From: Gammaproteobacteria bacterium
Lineage (GTDB): Bacteria > Pseudomonadota > Gammaproteobacteria > GRL18
Length of the DNA stretch: 10,680 nt
Assembly (NCBI GenBank): GCA_023144715.1
Contig: JAGLFC010000135.1
Span: forward strand, 1 to 10,680
Direction of reading: 5' to 3'
The notes beneath the pieces are model-generated. The model worked only from the letters and a program-made list of their open reading frames with translations, was not told where the DNA came from and ran no database searches. Shown in pieces: positions 1-7,433 of the stretch; position 1 is the first letter of the stretch, and the number at the start of each line of letters is the position of its first letter. A program made the translations under genes and the position numbers.

Positions 1-1593
1 GAACCACATCCATTGTGTTTATTGGCGGCAAAAGAACTACAACAGCATTTAAACACCCAAACACAATGGCAACATAACTTTGGTCTAGGTGATGATCAAG
101 ATAATATCATTGGTAAAATGTTTGGTGTCTTAGTGGTGCAAAATGAGCAAAATGAAATTGGCTATCTCTCTGCTTTTTCAGGAAAATTAGCAGGTAGTAA
201 TCATCTTAAAAAATTTGTCCCCCCTGTTTTTGATCTCTTACAAAAAGAGAGCTTTTTTCTATCAGAACAAGCTGAAATTAATCAACTCACTACACAATTG
301 AATATTCTAGAAAAAAATCCTAATATTGAAAAATATCACACTATTTTAAATGCTGAAATAAAAGCTTCAACCCAACACATCAGTGCAAAAAGAATACAAA
401 TAATTGAAGCACGTAAAAACAGAAAAAGACAACGACAAGCTGCTGAAAAAGACTTAGAAAGCCATCAGTTTTTACAACTTAAAGAACAATTGAGTAAAGA
501 AAGTATTGATGCCAAAAAACAGCTTAAAGAACTGACTTCTTATTGGAATAAGCGTATTGAGTACGCTCAAGATCAGCTTAATTTACTCATAGATCCACTT
601 TCTGATTTAAAACAACACCGTAAAAAACGCTCTGCTGCTTTACAAAAAAAGATTTTTCAGCAATACCAGTTTTTTAATATTAAGGGCGATCAAAAAAGTT
701 TACATCATATTTTTATAGAAACCTCACAAAAAATACCGCCTGCGGGTGCGGGAGAATGTGCAGCACCCAAATTATTACACTATGCGTTTCAATGGAAGAT
801 GAAACCTTTGGCAATGGCAGAATTTTGGTGGGGAGCCTCCCCTAAATCTGAGATTAGACAACATAAAAATTTTTATGCGGCTTGTCATGGCAAGTGTAAG
901 CCCATTTTAAAACACATGCTTGAAGGAATGTCCGTGGACGACAATCCTTTATTGATTAATCCTGCTCAAGAAAAAATCATTCGTATTATTTATGAAGATG
1001 ATGTGTTATTAGTTATTCATAAACCTGAAGATCTTTTATCCGTACCCGGAAAAAGTATCAAAGATTCTGTGTATCAGCGTATCAAGCAAGAGTATCCTCA
1101 AGCAACAGGGCCTTTAATTGTACACCGACTGGATATGTCGACTTCTGGTTTAATGCTCATTGCATTGAATAAAGACACACACAAGCACCTACAAAAACAA
1201 TTTATTAAACGTACTATCAAAAAACGCTATACTGCCCTATTAGATGGCTTAATCAAAGAAGATAAGGGATTTATAGACTTACCACTGCGAGTTGATTTGG
1301 AGGATAGACCACGGCAATTGGTTTGTTATGAACATGGCAAACCTGCCAAAACACAATGGCAAGTCATAGAACGTAAAAATATGAAAACGAAGGTGTATTT
1401 TTACCCTATCACGGGACGGACTCATCAATTACGTGTCCATGCGGCTCATGTAAAGGGCTTAGGCATCCCTATTGTGGGTGATGATCTTTATGGCACAAAA
1501 GCCAATCGCTTACACCTTCATGCAGACTTTTTAGAATTTCAGCACCCTATTTCTGGTCAATCAGTATATTTTGAAAGCCCCACAGATTTTTAG
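1..1593 (+). CDS. RluA-family pseudouridine synthase with long N-terminal extension (5' partial)
   Basis: The frame is open from base 1, so the true start lies left of the window and probably only a few tens of residues are missing; 530 residues are visible. The C-terminal part, from about residue 327 of the fragment, is a PseudoU_synth_2 domain. It has the catalytic aspartate in HRLDMSTSG (Asp378) and the conserved GRTHQLRVH motif (472-480). Such enzymes isomerise uridine to pseudouridine in rRNA or tRNA. The first 320 residues are not part of the catalytic fold: a globular start, a charged stretch rich in Lys, Gln and Glu at about 75-205 that looks like coiled coil, then a segment with PAGAGECAAPKLL (Cys253) and ACHGKCKPIL (Cys295, Cys299). 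I recall this architecture from Vibrio- and Shewanella-type homologues of about 550 residues; the exact RNA target is unknown to me. It converges on the phosphatase gene, with 9 bases between the stops. Confidence 0.9.
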   Translation, partial: EPHPLCLLAAKELQQHLNTQTQWQHNFGLGDDQDNIIGKMFGVLVVQNEQNEIGYLSAFSGKLAGSNHLKKFVPPVFDLLQKESFFLSEQAEINQLTTQLNILEKNPNIEKYHTILNAEIKASTQHISAKRIQIIEARKNRKRQRQAAEKDLESHQFLQLKEQLSKESIDAKKQLKELTSYWNKRIEYAQDQLNLLIDPLSDLKQHRKKRSAALQKKIFQQYQFFNIKGDQKSLHHIFIETSQKIPPAGAGECAAPKLLHYAFQWKMKPLAMAEFWWGASPKSEIRQHKNFYAACHGKCKPILKHMLEGMSVDDNPLLINPAQEKIIRIIYEDDVLLVIHKPEDLLSVPGKSIKDSVYQRIKQEYPQATGPLIVHRLDMSTSGLMLIALNKDTHKHLQKQFIKRTIKKRYTALLDGLIKEDKGFIDLPLRVDLEDRPRQLVCYEHGKPAKTQWQVIERKNMKTKVYFYPITGRTHQLRVHAAHVKGLGIPIVGDDLYGTKANRLHLHADFLEFQHPISGQSVYFESPTDF

Positions 1594-1602
1594 TATCTGC
1601 TC

Positions 1603-2088
1603 TTAATCGAGCCTTTTTTTAAGTACTTCTAACAGCCCTATACTGGCACTATCAACCATCGCAAACACATCATCAAAGCCAGTGGCTCCTCCATAATAAG
1701 GATCAGGCACTTCCTTTGACAAATACGTTGGTGCATATTCTAAAAATAAAGCAATTTTATCTTTATACTGCTCAGGACATGCTTGTTCTAATAAACCATA
1801 ATTATCATTATCCATAGCAAGAATATAATCATAATAAGAAAAATCATGAGCGACGACTTGCCGTGAACGAATATAGTTTAAATCAATGCCATGTTTTTGT
1901 GCAGTGTCTTGTGAACGACGATCAGGTTTTTCACCAATATGATAAGAATGTGTCCCTGCTGAATCCACTTCAATAACATCAGTGAGTTGTTCAGATTTTA
2001 CACGAGATTCAAATACACCATGTGCGGTAGGCGAACGACAAATATTGCCCATACACACAAATAAAATTTTAATTTTTTCTTTTTTCAT
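1603..2088 (-). CDS. Low-molecular-weight protein tyrosine phosphatase
   Basis: A 161-residue cytoplasmic phosphatase of the LMW-PTP/arsenate-reductase-like fold. The P-loop C(X)5R-S is near the N terminus: Cys12-MGNIC-Arg18-Ser19, where Cys12 is the nucleophile. The general-acid aspartate is Asp129 in the VPDPYYGG motif. Length and motif spacing are normal, so it should be active on phosphotyrosine or similar low-molecular-weight substrates. I chose the ATG at 2088 because AAGGTG (2098-2103) lies nine bases upstream as a ribosome binding site; an in-frame GTG at 2100 would start inside that site. No tyrosine kinase or exopolysaccharide gene is beside it, so the Wzb-type capsule role is not supported here; a general stress or regulatory role is as likely. 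ArsC-type arsenate reductase is less likely because the extra redox cysteines of that family are not apparent. Confidence 0.93.
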   Translation of the reverse strand: MKKEKIKILFVCMGNICRSPTAHGVFESRVKSEQLTDVIEVDSAGTHSYHIGEKPDRRSQDTAQKHGIDLNYIRSRQVVAHDFSYYDYILAMDNDNYGLLEQACPEQYKDKIALFLEYAPTYLSKEVPDPYYGGATGFDDVFAMVDSASIGLLEVLKKRLD

Positions 2089-2112
2089 GGTATCAATCAC
2101 CTTGTATTTATT

Positions 2113-2140
2113 CTTATATTTATGCTAAATTGATTTTCAA
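2113..2140 (-). promoter_or_regulatory. Possible sigma70 promoter of the phosphatase gene
   Basis: On the minus strand TTGAAA (2140-2135) is followed after 16 bases by TATAAG (2118-2113), just upstream of the AAGGTG ribosome binding site. The region is very AT-rich, so chance matches are easy; treat as a candidate. Confidence 0.3.
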
Positions 2141-2205
2141 TATACTATATCTTATTTAGCTTGAATCTTCTTCTATTTTATAATGACTTCAAAAGAACAC
2201 AATCA

Positions 2206-3237
2206 ATGAAAACTAAGCTAACAAGTGTTATAAGTAGCCTTATTTTTTTTCTCTTTCTTTTTTCTGTGTCAATCGCTGATACTTTAATCATGAATGATGG
2301 TTCAATTTTAAAAGGAACGGTGATTCAGCAAGAAAAAAATACACTTAAATTTAAGACAAATTATGCTGGCATGCTTAACATAAAATGGAAACAAGTGAAA
2401 AGCTTAAAAACAGATAAACCTGTAAAAATCATGCTCGTCACTGATGAATTAATGACAGCTAATAAGGTTAATAATTTGAGCAATGATATTAGCCAAATTA
2501 AAAAAGAAGATAAACAAGACTATACTGAATTTCAAACCCATAATATTTCTTATATCAATCCTGATCCTTGGCGTTTAGGTAAGGGCTATAAATTTTCTGG
2601 TAGAGTAAATGCTTCTCTCAAATCTCAGCACGGTAATACCACTAAGAATGAATTTGATATAGATGGAGAACTCACTCTTAGGAGCTTAAAGGATCGTTAT
2701 AGTTTTGTGGGTCAGTTAGAACATGATAGAACAGATAAAAAAACATCTTCTGACAATTGGATATTACACAATGAATACCACTATTTTACCAGTAAAACAC
2801 GTTATTTGGGTGCATTAGTTTATTTTGAAAGGGATCGATTTACTGATTTGAATTTGAGAACCCTTGTAGGCCCTATTATTGGTAAACAACATTATGAAAG
2901 TACTGATCTCAATTTAGCGACCTCTGTTGGTATTGTTAAAGCTTATGAAGATAATATTGTTTCAAAAAATACAGACTATATGGGTACTGTTTGGAGTATC
3001 AATTATGATCATTTTTTATTTGATAAATGGACGCAATTTTATCATAGGCACACAGGTCTTTGGGATTGGGAAAAGACCGAAAAAGTCACTTTAGATTCTT
3101 GGACAGGTTTTCGTTTTCCTTTAAGCTCAGGACTCATTGCCAGTGTAGAAATAGAGTGGGAATATGATAGCGTTCCAAAAGAAACGATACATAAAAGTGA
3201 TACCACTTATCGCTTTAAATTAGGTTATCATTGGTAA
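2206..3237 (+). CDS. DUF481-type outer-membrane beta-barrel protein
   Basis: A 343-residue exported protein. Residues 1-24 form a signal peptide (Lys2 and Lys4, a hydrophobic FFLFLF core, cleavage expected after SIA, before Asp25). Residues 25 to about 75 form a small beta-rich module beginning DTLIMNDGSILKGTV, which is typical of the N terminus of DUF481 (YdiY-like) proteins. From about residue 120 to the end the sequence shows alternating polar and aromatic/hydrophobic strands, and it ends in the aromatic pattern YRFKLGYHW expected of an outer-membrane barrel that is inserted by the Bam complex. Members are described as salt-induced or uncharacterised outer-membrane proteins; no substrate is known. 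The ATG at 2206 was chosen because it places the signal peptide correctly; a TTG frame opens earlier at 2161 but would bury the signal sequence behind 15 residues. The ribosome binding site (AAAAGAA) is weak. It is transcribed divergently from the phosphatase. Confidence 0.82.
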   Translation: MKTKLTSVISSLIFFLFLFSVSIADTLIMNDGSILKGTVIQQEKNTLKFKTNYAGMLNIKWKQVKSLKTDKPVKIMLVTDELMTANKVNNLSNDISQIKKEDKQDYTEFQTHNISYINPDPWRLGKGYKFSGRVNASLKSQHGNTTKNEFDIDGELTLRSLKDRYSFVGQLEHDRTDKKTSSDNWILHNEYHYFTSKTRYLGALVYFERDRFTDLNLRTLVGPIIGKQHYESTDLNLATSVGIVKAYEDNIVSKNTDYMGTVWSINYDHFLFDKWTQFYHRHTGLWDWEKTEKVTLDSWTGFRFPLSSGLIASVEIEWEYDSVPKETIHKSDTTYRFKLGYHW

Positions 3238-3256
3238 ATTATTAGTCAATTTTTTT
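3230..3256 (+). terminator. Weak candidate intrinsic terminator after the DUF481 gene
   Basis: ATTGGT (3230-3235) can pair with GTCAAT (... wobble at two positions, 3245-3250), and seven T residues follow at 3250-3256. The hairpin overlaps the stop codon and has only four Watson-Crick pairs, so its strength is doubtful. Confidence 0.28.
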
Positions 3257-3290
3257 CGCACATTAATCATATTAAAATAACACCAAACAA

Positions 3291-3299
3291 TGATATACT
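3291..3299 (+). promoter_or_regulatory. Extended -10 promoter element for the cytochrome gene
   Basis: TGATATACT matches the extended -10 pattern TGnTATAAT with one mismatch. It lies 38 bases before the cytochrome ATG, giving a short leader of about 30 bases. No good -35 box is present at the usual distance (only ATTAAA), which is acceptable for extended -10 promoters. Confidence 0.42.
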
Positions 3300-3336
3300 C
3301 CACCATATCCATTCAAATAATTTATCAGGAGTCTTT

Positions 3337-3984
3337 ATGTTTAAAACACTTATCATTTTTTTATTACTGAGCATCTATGCAATACATGCTTCAGCACATG
3401 ATTCAAAACAAGAAGTAGCAAATATTGACGATAAAATAGCGACTATTGAACCTAATATTGACGATAAAATAGCCAAAAAAATTGTCACGGATGTCTGCCA
3501 ACATTGTCATGGTATCGAAGGTGAAGCCTCTAATGTGCTTTATCCACGTTTAGCAGGACAACATAAAAATTATATTATTAAACAATTGCATGATTTTCGC
3601 AGTGGTCAACGTAAAGGCACAATGAATGAAATGGCAAAAGATTTGAAAGATGATGAAATTGTTGCCCTTGCAACTTATTTTAGTGGTAAACCCACTCGTA
3701 AACATCGAGTACGCAATAAAGAATTTGCTCAAGTGGGTTGGTATATTTTTCATCGTGGTAATGAATATTCAGGTATTCCTGCCTGTGCAAGTTGTCATGG
3801 TGAAAATGGCGAAGGCTCTGATACCCTACCCCGCCTAGCAGGTCAGCATAAACGCTATGTGACGGATCAATTACAGCAGTTTATTGAAGATAAACGTGTT
3901 GATCCTATTATGCATTCCGTTGCCAAAAAACTCACTAAAATGGAAATCGAAGCGGTGGCGAGTTATGTGAGTGGTTTAAAATAA
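3337..3984 (+). CDS. Diheme cytochrome c4-like periplasmic electron carrier
   Basis: A 215-residue exported protein. The signal peptide is about residues 1-20 (cleavage after ASA, before His21). Two cytochrome c domains follow. The first has heme site CQHCH (Cys54, Cys57, His58) and the second CASCH (Cys150, Cys153, His154). Each heme site is followed by the cytochrome c4 signature PRLAGQHK-Y (residues 70-79 and 165-174). Methionines suited as sixth ligands are Met96 or Met99 and Met192. Cytochrome c4 proteins carry electrons in the periplasm to terminal oxidases; in a sulfide oxidiser it may accept electrons from sulfur-oxidising enzymes (inference). The two domains are internally homologous, the usual c4 arrangement. 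AGGAG (3327-3331) lies five bases upstream of the ATG. It differs from FccA, the cytochrome subunit of flavocytochrome c, which lacks the PRLAGQHK repeats. A short in-frame duplication sits between signal peptide and first heme domain. Confidence 0.92.
   Translation: MFKTLIIFLLLSIYAIHASAHDSKQEVANIDDKIATIEPNIDDKIAKKIVTDVCQHCHGIEGEASNVLYPRLAGQHKNYIIKQLHDFRSGQRKGTMNEMAKDLKDDEIVALATYFSGKPTRKHRVRNKEFAQVGWYIFHRGNEYSGIPACASCHGENGEGSDTLPRLAGQHKRYVTDQLQQFIEDKRVDPIMHSVAKKLTKMEIEAVASYVSGLK
3421..3473 (+). repeat. 20-bp direct repeat inside the cytochrome c4 gene
   Basis: The 20-mer aatattgacgataaaatagc occurs at 3421-3440 and again, identical, at 3454-3473. The period is 33 bases (11 codons), so the repeat is in frame and encodes NIDDKIA twice in the linker between signal peptide and first heme domain. 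It looks like a recent partial tandem duplication or slippage event. Confidence 0.9.
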
Positions 3985-3986
3985 TA

Positions 3987-6900
3987 TTAAGACTCTAATG
4001 GATTTAACAAATCCATTAGTTCTTCTTGCGAAAATTGGGGACTTTTCTTTTCTAAGGATGGATTTTCATCATTCTTTTTATCTTGATAAAGTGCATCGGC
4101 TAATTTTTGTTTATTTTTTTGCATTTGCAAAATCTTTTCTTCAACCGTTTCTTCTGTTAGAAGCTTATACACAAATACAGGCTTGTCTTGACCAATACGA
4201 TAAGCCCTATCGGTTGCCTGACGTTCAACGGCTGGATTCCACCAAGGATCATAGTGAATCACAGTATCTGCTGCGGTCAGATTCAATCCGACTCCCCCTG
4301 CTTTTAAACTAATCAAAAAAACTTGTGCATCGCCTTCTTGAAAATCCATAATAACTTCATCACGATTTCTTGTTTGCCCTGTTAATTTTGCATAATTAAC
4401 ATTCAATTTATTTAATTCATCCTCAATAAAGCCTAACATTTTGACAAATTGGGAAAAAATAATAATTTTTCTTCCCTCTTCCAGCATTTCTGGCACCATC
4501 TCCATTAACATTTCTAATTTTGCCGATACTTTGACGTCTTTTGCTTTGGTTAGAGATAATAACCTAGGATCACAACAGGTTTGACGTAATTTTAGTAAGG
4601 CATCTAAAATCATAATTTGACTACGTGCTAAACCCTTTTTACTGATTTCTTCACGAACTTTTTCATCCATTGCCAGACGGACTGTTTCATAAAGATCACG
4701 CTGTGTTCCTGATAAGGGAACGGTACGGATAATTTCTGTTTTTTCGGGGAGTTCTGTTGCCACCATTTCTTTAGTACGGCGTAACATAAAGGGTTTCACT
4801 CGTTTATATAATTGTTGCTGACGATCATAGTCACCTTGTTTTTCTATGGGGCTACGAAATAAGCGAGTAAAACGCTCCTGTGTACTGAGATAACCGGGCA
4901 TTAAAAAGTGAAACAGTGACCAGAGTTCACCCAAATGATTTTCCATAGGGGTGCCTGTCATACACAAACGATGTTTAGATTTTAATTTAAAAATGACTTG
5001 AGAGGTTTTAGAACGAGCATTCTTGATATTTTGTGCTTCATCTAAAATAACAAAGTGATAGCTTTGTTGTTCATGAAATTCTTTATCTCTTAACATCAAT
5101 GCATAGGTGGTTAAAATAATATCATATTGATTAATACTGTCAAAGTGATTGGCACGTTCAGAACCGTGCAATACTAATACATTGAGTTCAGGTGTGAATC
5201 GTTCTGATTCACGTCGCCAATTGCCCATCAAACTCGTGGGAGCAATCACTAATGTAGGTCGTTTATCTTCAATCAATTGTTGATTCTGTTGTTTTTCATA
5301 CAATAAATGAGAAAGTGCTTGTACGGTTTTACCTAAGCCCATATCATCGGCAAGAATGCCATTAAATTGATATTCTCGTGTAAATTGTAACCAACTTAAA
5401 CCATATTGCTGATAATCTCTCAGTTCTGCATATAAATTTTCAGGAGGCTGAACAAGTTCAATGCCTTTAAAATTTTGTATTTTTTGAGTCAATTTTTTTA
5501 ATTGATCAGCACCCTTCCATTTAAGTTTAGGATCATTTAATAATTCACCCAATTGTAAGCCCTGATACTTACTAAATTCCAGATTGCCTTCATTATTTAA
5601 GGCATGTGTATCATACAGCTCAACCAATGTATCAAAAATACCCATAATTCTTTCTGAAGGCAGTTTAATCCAACGTGGATTATTTTCATCTTCTGATACG
5701 GGTAAAATAATAAAATCACGGGAGAGTATTCTTGATCTCATCTGTGCGGGATCTTTTTCAATTGATAAAAGCTCAACTAAAGAAGGCAATAAATTAATAG
5801 TTTTTCCATTGAGTTCAATGCCTAAACTGATTTCAAACCATTCACTGTCTTCTTTTTCTTCTAAATCACCGTACCATTCATCTGCTTCTTCAATTTGGAA
5901 GTGAAAGCTGTCATCAATATGGATACGCCAACCTTGTTCTTGTAATTTGGGCATGAGTTCATATTGAAAATCATGCCAATGCCACAAAGAGGCTGTCATA
6001 GAATCTGCTTTAATAGAGTGATCTAAGGGGCTAAAACCACTGATTCCTAAACGAGAAATACTGCTAAAATGATGTTCTGTTAATAAATTAAGACAGTGTT
6101 GTTCAAAAATAGAATTACGAATAATATGATAATGCTGTTGACCTTGTTCTTCTTGAGCCACTAAACGATAAGTGTTGCTCTTCTTTTCAGGTTGTATGAT
6201 CTGACCGCCATAATCAAAACGCAGACTCAATAAATGCACACGATGTTTATTATTATCATCTGATATATTAACAGAATGCAGTTTTATATCAGCAATGGGC
6301 ATTTGTTCAATTTTGATCATTTCTGAGCTTAATGTGACAGGCATGGGTATTTCATTTTCAGGCCATGATTGTAATAATTGCTCACTCACTTTTTCTGCCA
6401 TTTTTTCGGGAATATCAGGGGCATTTAATAAGGTCATAATTTGCCCAGTCGCTAAACTTTCATGTTGTGCAATACCCATTTCATTATTTTTTATATCAAT
6501 ATAAAAAAATGATTGTAAACGAAATAATTTATCGGTTTGTTGAGTCGTTATCACTTGAGGACGATAATAATGATCGATATGATTCCATGATACTTTTAAT
6601 GCTCGTTGTTCACCCCATTGCAAGGGTTGATTCAACTCTTGAGTCTGCCAAAATAAGCGATGAGTGGCTAATAATTTTTTTAGAGTCAGTTCACCAACAT
6701 CCCCTTTCAGACTATACCCTCTGGATCGATAAAAGAGACCATTGCTTGTCATGCTATAGAGTAAGCCAGCAATTTCAATGTCTAATTCATTATGCTCAAA
6801 TTTAAGATGTGAACTATAACCTTCAATTAAGTCTTCTATACTTTGTTCTCTTCCTTTACCAAAGCCTCCTTTTTTTAAGCGTCTGGCAACAATGGTAATC

Positions 6901-7430
6901 ACCTCAAGACCTTTTTCTCCTTCATGGAGTAGATACAGTAGTATACTATTATAGACTGTCTGAGTCTGTGTAACAGATTCTGAGGACTTTTGTTGTAATT
7001 GGATGGATGATGAAGAATAATCAAAAGAATTTAACCAATTATCAACATCAATTTCATTTTGTTGACTATCAGAATGTGTATTATTAGCGTTCCCTATTTC
7101 TTGTTCTTGAGAAAATTGTAGCAAACTTGCTACCGCATGTTGACAACGAAAACCGACAGGGCAATCACATTCACCAATAATACTGGTATGTTGTGATGTT
7201 TTTTTTATATCAACCTGTGTACGATATGAAAATCCTTCATCAGCACACACATCAGATGTAATTTTTATATCATCATCAGAAAGACCTGAAGTTTTAATAT
7301 CTGTAATCGTCACTTCTTTATTTTCAAAAGAAAGAGTGCCTCGTTCTAAGGTTGCCTGACTAAAAGAATTATTAATCGCAAGCTCTGAAATACCTAATTG
7401 TGCTAATTTAGCAATATAATCTTCATTCAT
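3987..7430 (-). CDS. SWIM zinc-finger SNF2-family helicase/translocase
   Basis: A 1147-residue cytoplasmic protein of the bacterial SNF2 (HepA-like) class. Residues 81-100 hold a SWIM zinc finger with Cys88, Cys90, Cys96 and His98 (CxCx5CxH). Residues 120-660 are a long, poorly conserved middle region. The two RecA-like motor domains follow: Walker A DDMGLGKT (695-702), Walker B-like DEAQ box (797-800), motif III TGTPMEN (825-831), and the C-terminal domain with GGVGLNLTAADTVIHYDPWWNP and motif VI QATDRAYRIGQ (1071-1081). All key motor residues are present, so ATP-driven translocation on double-stranded DNA is expected; the natural substrate of this subgroup is not settled. It starts three bases after the stop of the thioredoxin gene, so the two are probably one transcript. 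A ribosome binding site AAGGAAG is visible but 13 bases away, which suggests coupled translation. No methylase or DISARM gene is adjacent. Confidence 0.93.
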   Translation of the reverse strand: MNEDYIAKLAQLGISELAINNSFSQATLERGTLSFENKEVTITDIKTSGLSDDDIKITSDVCADEGFSYRTQVDIKKTSQHTSIIGECDCPVGFRCQHAVASLLQFSQEQEIGNANNTHSDSQQNEIDVDNWLNSFDYSSSSIQLQQKSSESVTQTQTVYNSILLYLLHEGEKGLEVITIVARRLKKGGFGKGREQSIEDLIEGYSSHLKFEHNELDIEIAGLLYSMTSNGLFYRSRGYSLKGDVGELTLKKLLATHRLFWQTQELNQPLQWGEQRALKVSWNHIDHYYRPQVITTQQTDKLFRLQSFFYIDIKNNEMGIAQHESLATGQIMTLLNAPDIPEKMAEKVSEQLLQSWPENEIPMPVTLSSEMIKIEQMPIADIKLHSVNISDDNNKHRVHLLSLRFDYGGQIIQPEKKSNTYRLVAQEEQGQQHYHIIRNSIFEQHCLNLLTEHHFSSISRLGISGFSPLDHSIKADSMTASLWHWHDFQYELMPKLQEQGWRIHIDDSFHFQIEEADEWYGDLEEKEDSEWFEISLGIELNGKTINLLPSLVELLSIEKDPAQMRSRILSRDFIILPVSEDENNPRWIKLPSERIMGIFDTLVELYDTHALNNEGNLEFSKYQGLQLGELLNDPKLKWKGADQLKKLTQKIQNFKGIELVQPPENLYAELRDYQQYGLSWLQFTREYQFNGILADDMGLGKTVQALSHLLYEKQQNQQLIEDKRPTLVIAPTSLMGNWRRESERFTPELNVLVLHGSERANHFDSINQYDIILTTYALMLRDKEFHEQQSYHFVILDEAQNIKNARSKTSQVIFKLKSKHRLCMTGTPMENHLGELWSLFHFLMPGYLSTQERFTRLFRSPIEKQGDYDRQQQLYKRVKPFMLRRTKEMVATELPEKTEIIRTVPLSGTQRDLYETVRLAMDEKVREEISKKGLARSQIMILDALLKLRQTCCDPRLLSLTKAKDVKVSAKLEMLMEMVPEMLEEGRKIIIFSQFVKMLGFIEDELNKLNVNYAKLTGQTRNRDEVIMDFQEGDAQVFLISLKAGGVGLNLTAADTVIHYDPWWNPAVERQATDRAYRIGQDKPVFVYKLLTEETVEEKILQMQKNKQKLADALYQDKKNDENPSLEKKSPQFSQEELMDLLNPLES
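3995..4019. terminator. Hairpin between convergent cytochrome and helicase genes
   Basis: CTAATGGATTT (3995-4005), loop AAC, AAATCCATTAG (4009-4019): a perfect 11-bp stem. It starts 10 bases after the cytochrome stop and is followed on the plus strand by TTCTTCTT, so it can end cytochrome transcription. The whole hairpin lies inside the last codons of the helicase gene on the other strand. The T tract is interrupted, so efficiency is uncertain. Confidence 0.6.
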
Positions 7431-7433
7431 AAT

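Noticed and set aside
1599..1620. Hairpin GCTC/GAGC followed by seven T as a terminator of the pseudouridine synthase gene
   Set aside because: The stem has only four pairs and lies within the end of the convergent phosphatase gene; too weak to call, although the T tract is suggestive.
2161..2205. TTG start at 2161 for the DUF481 gene
   Set aside because: It would put 15 residues ahead of a normal signal peptide and has no ribosome binding site; the ATG at 2206 is better.
3337..3984. Diheme cytochrome as FccA, the partner subunit of FccB
   Set aside because: The PRLAGQHK motif after each heme site is that of cytochrome c4, and the gene is 6 kb from fccB on the other strand.
3998..6805. Several plus-strand open frames of 69-112 codons across the helicase gene
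   Set aside because: All lie antisense to a gene with intact SWIM and SNF2 motifs and have no family features or convincing ribosome binding sites.
3987..7430. Helicase as part of a DISARM-type or other phage-defence island
   Set aside because: No methyltransferase, DrmA/DrmB-like gene, nuclease, integrase or mobile element is visible nearby, and the flanking genes are ordinary metabolic genes.
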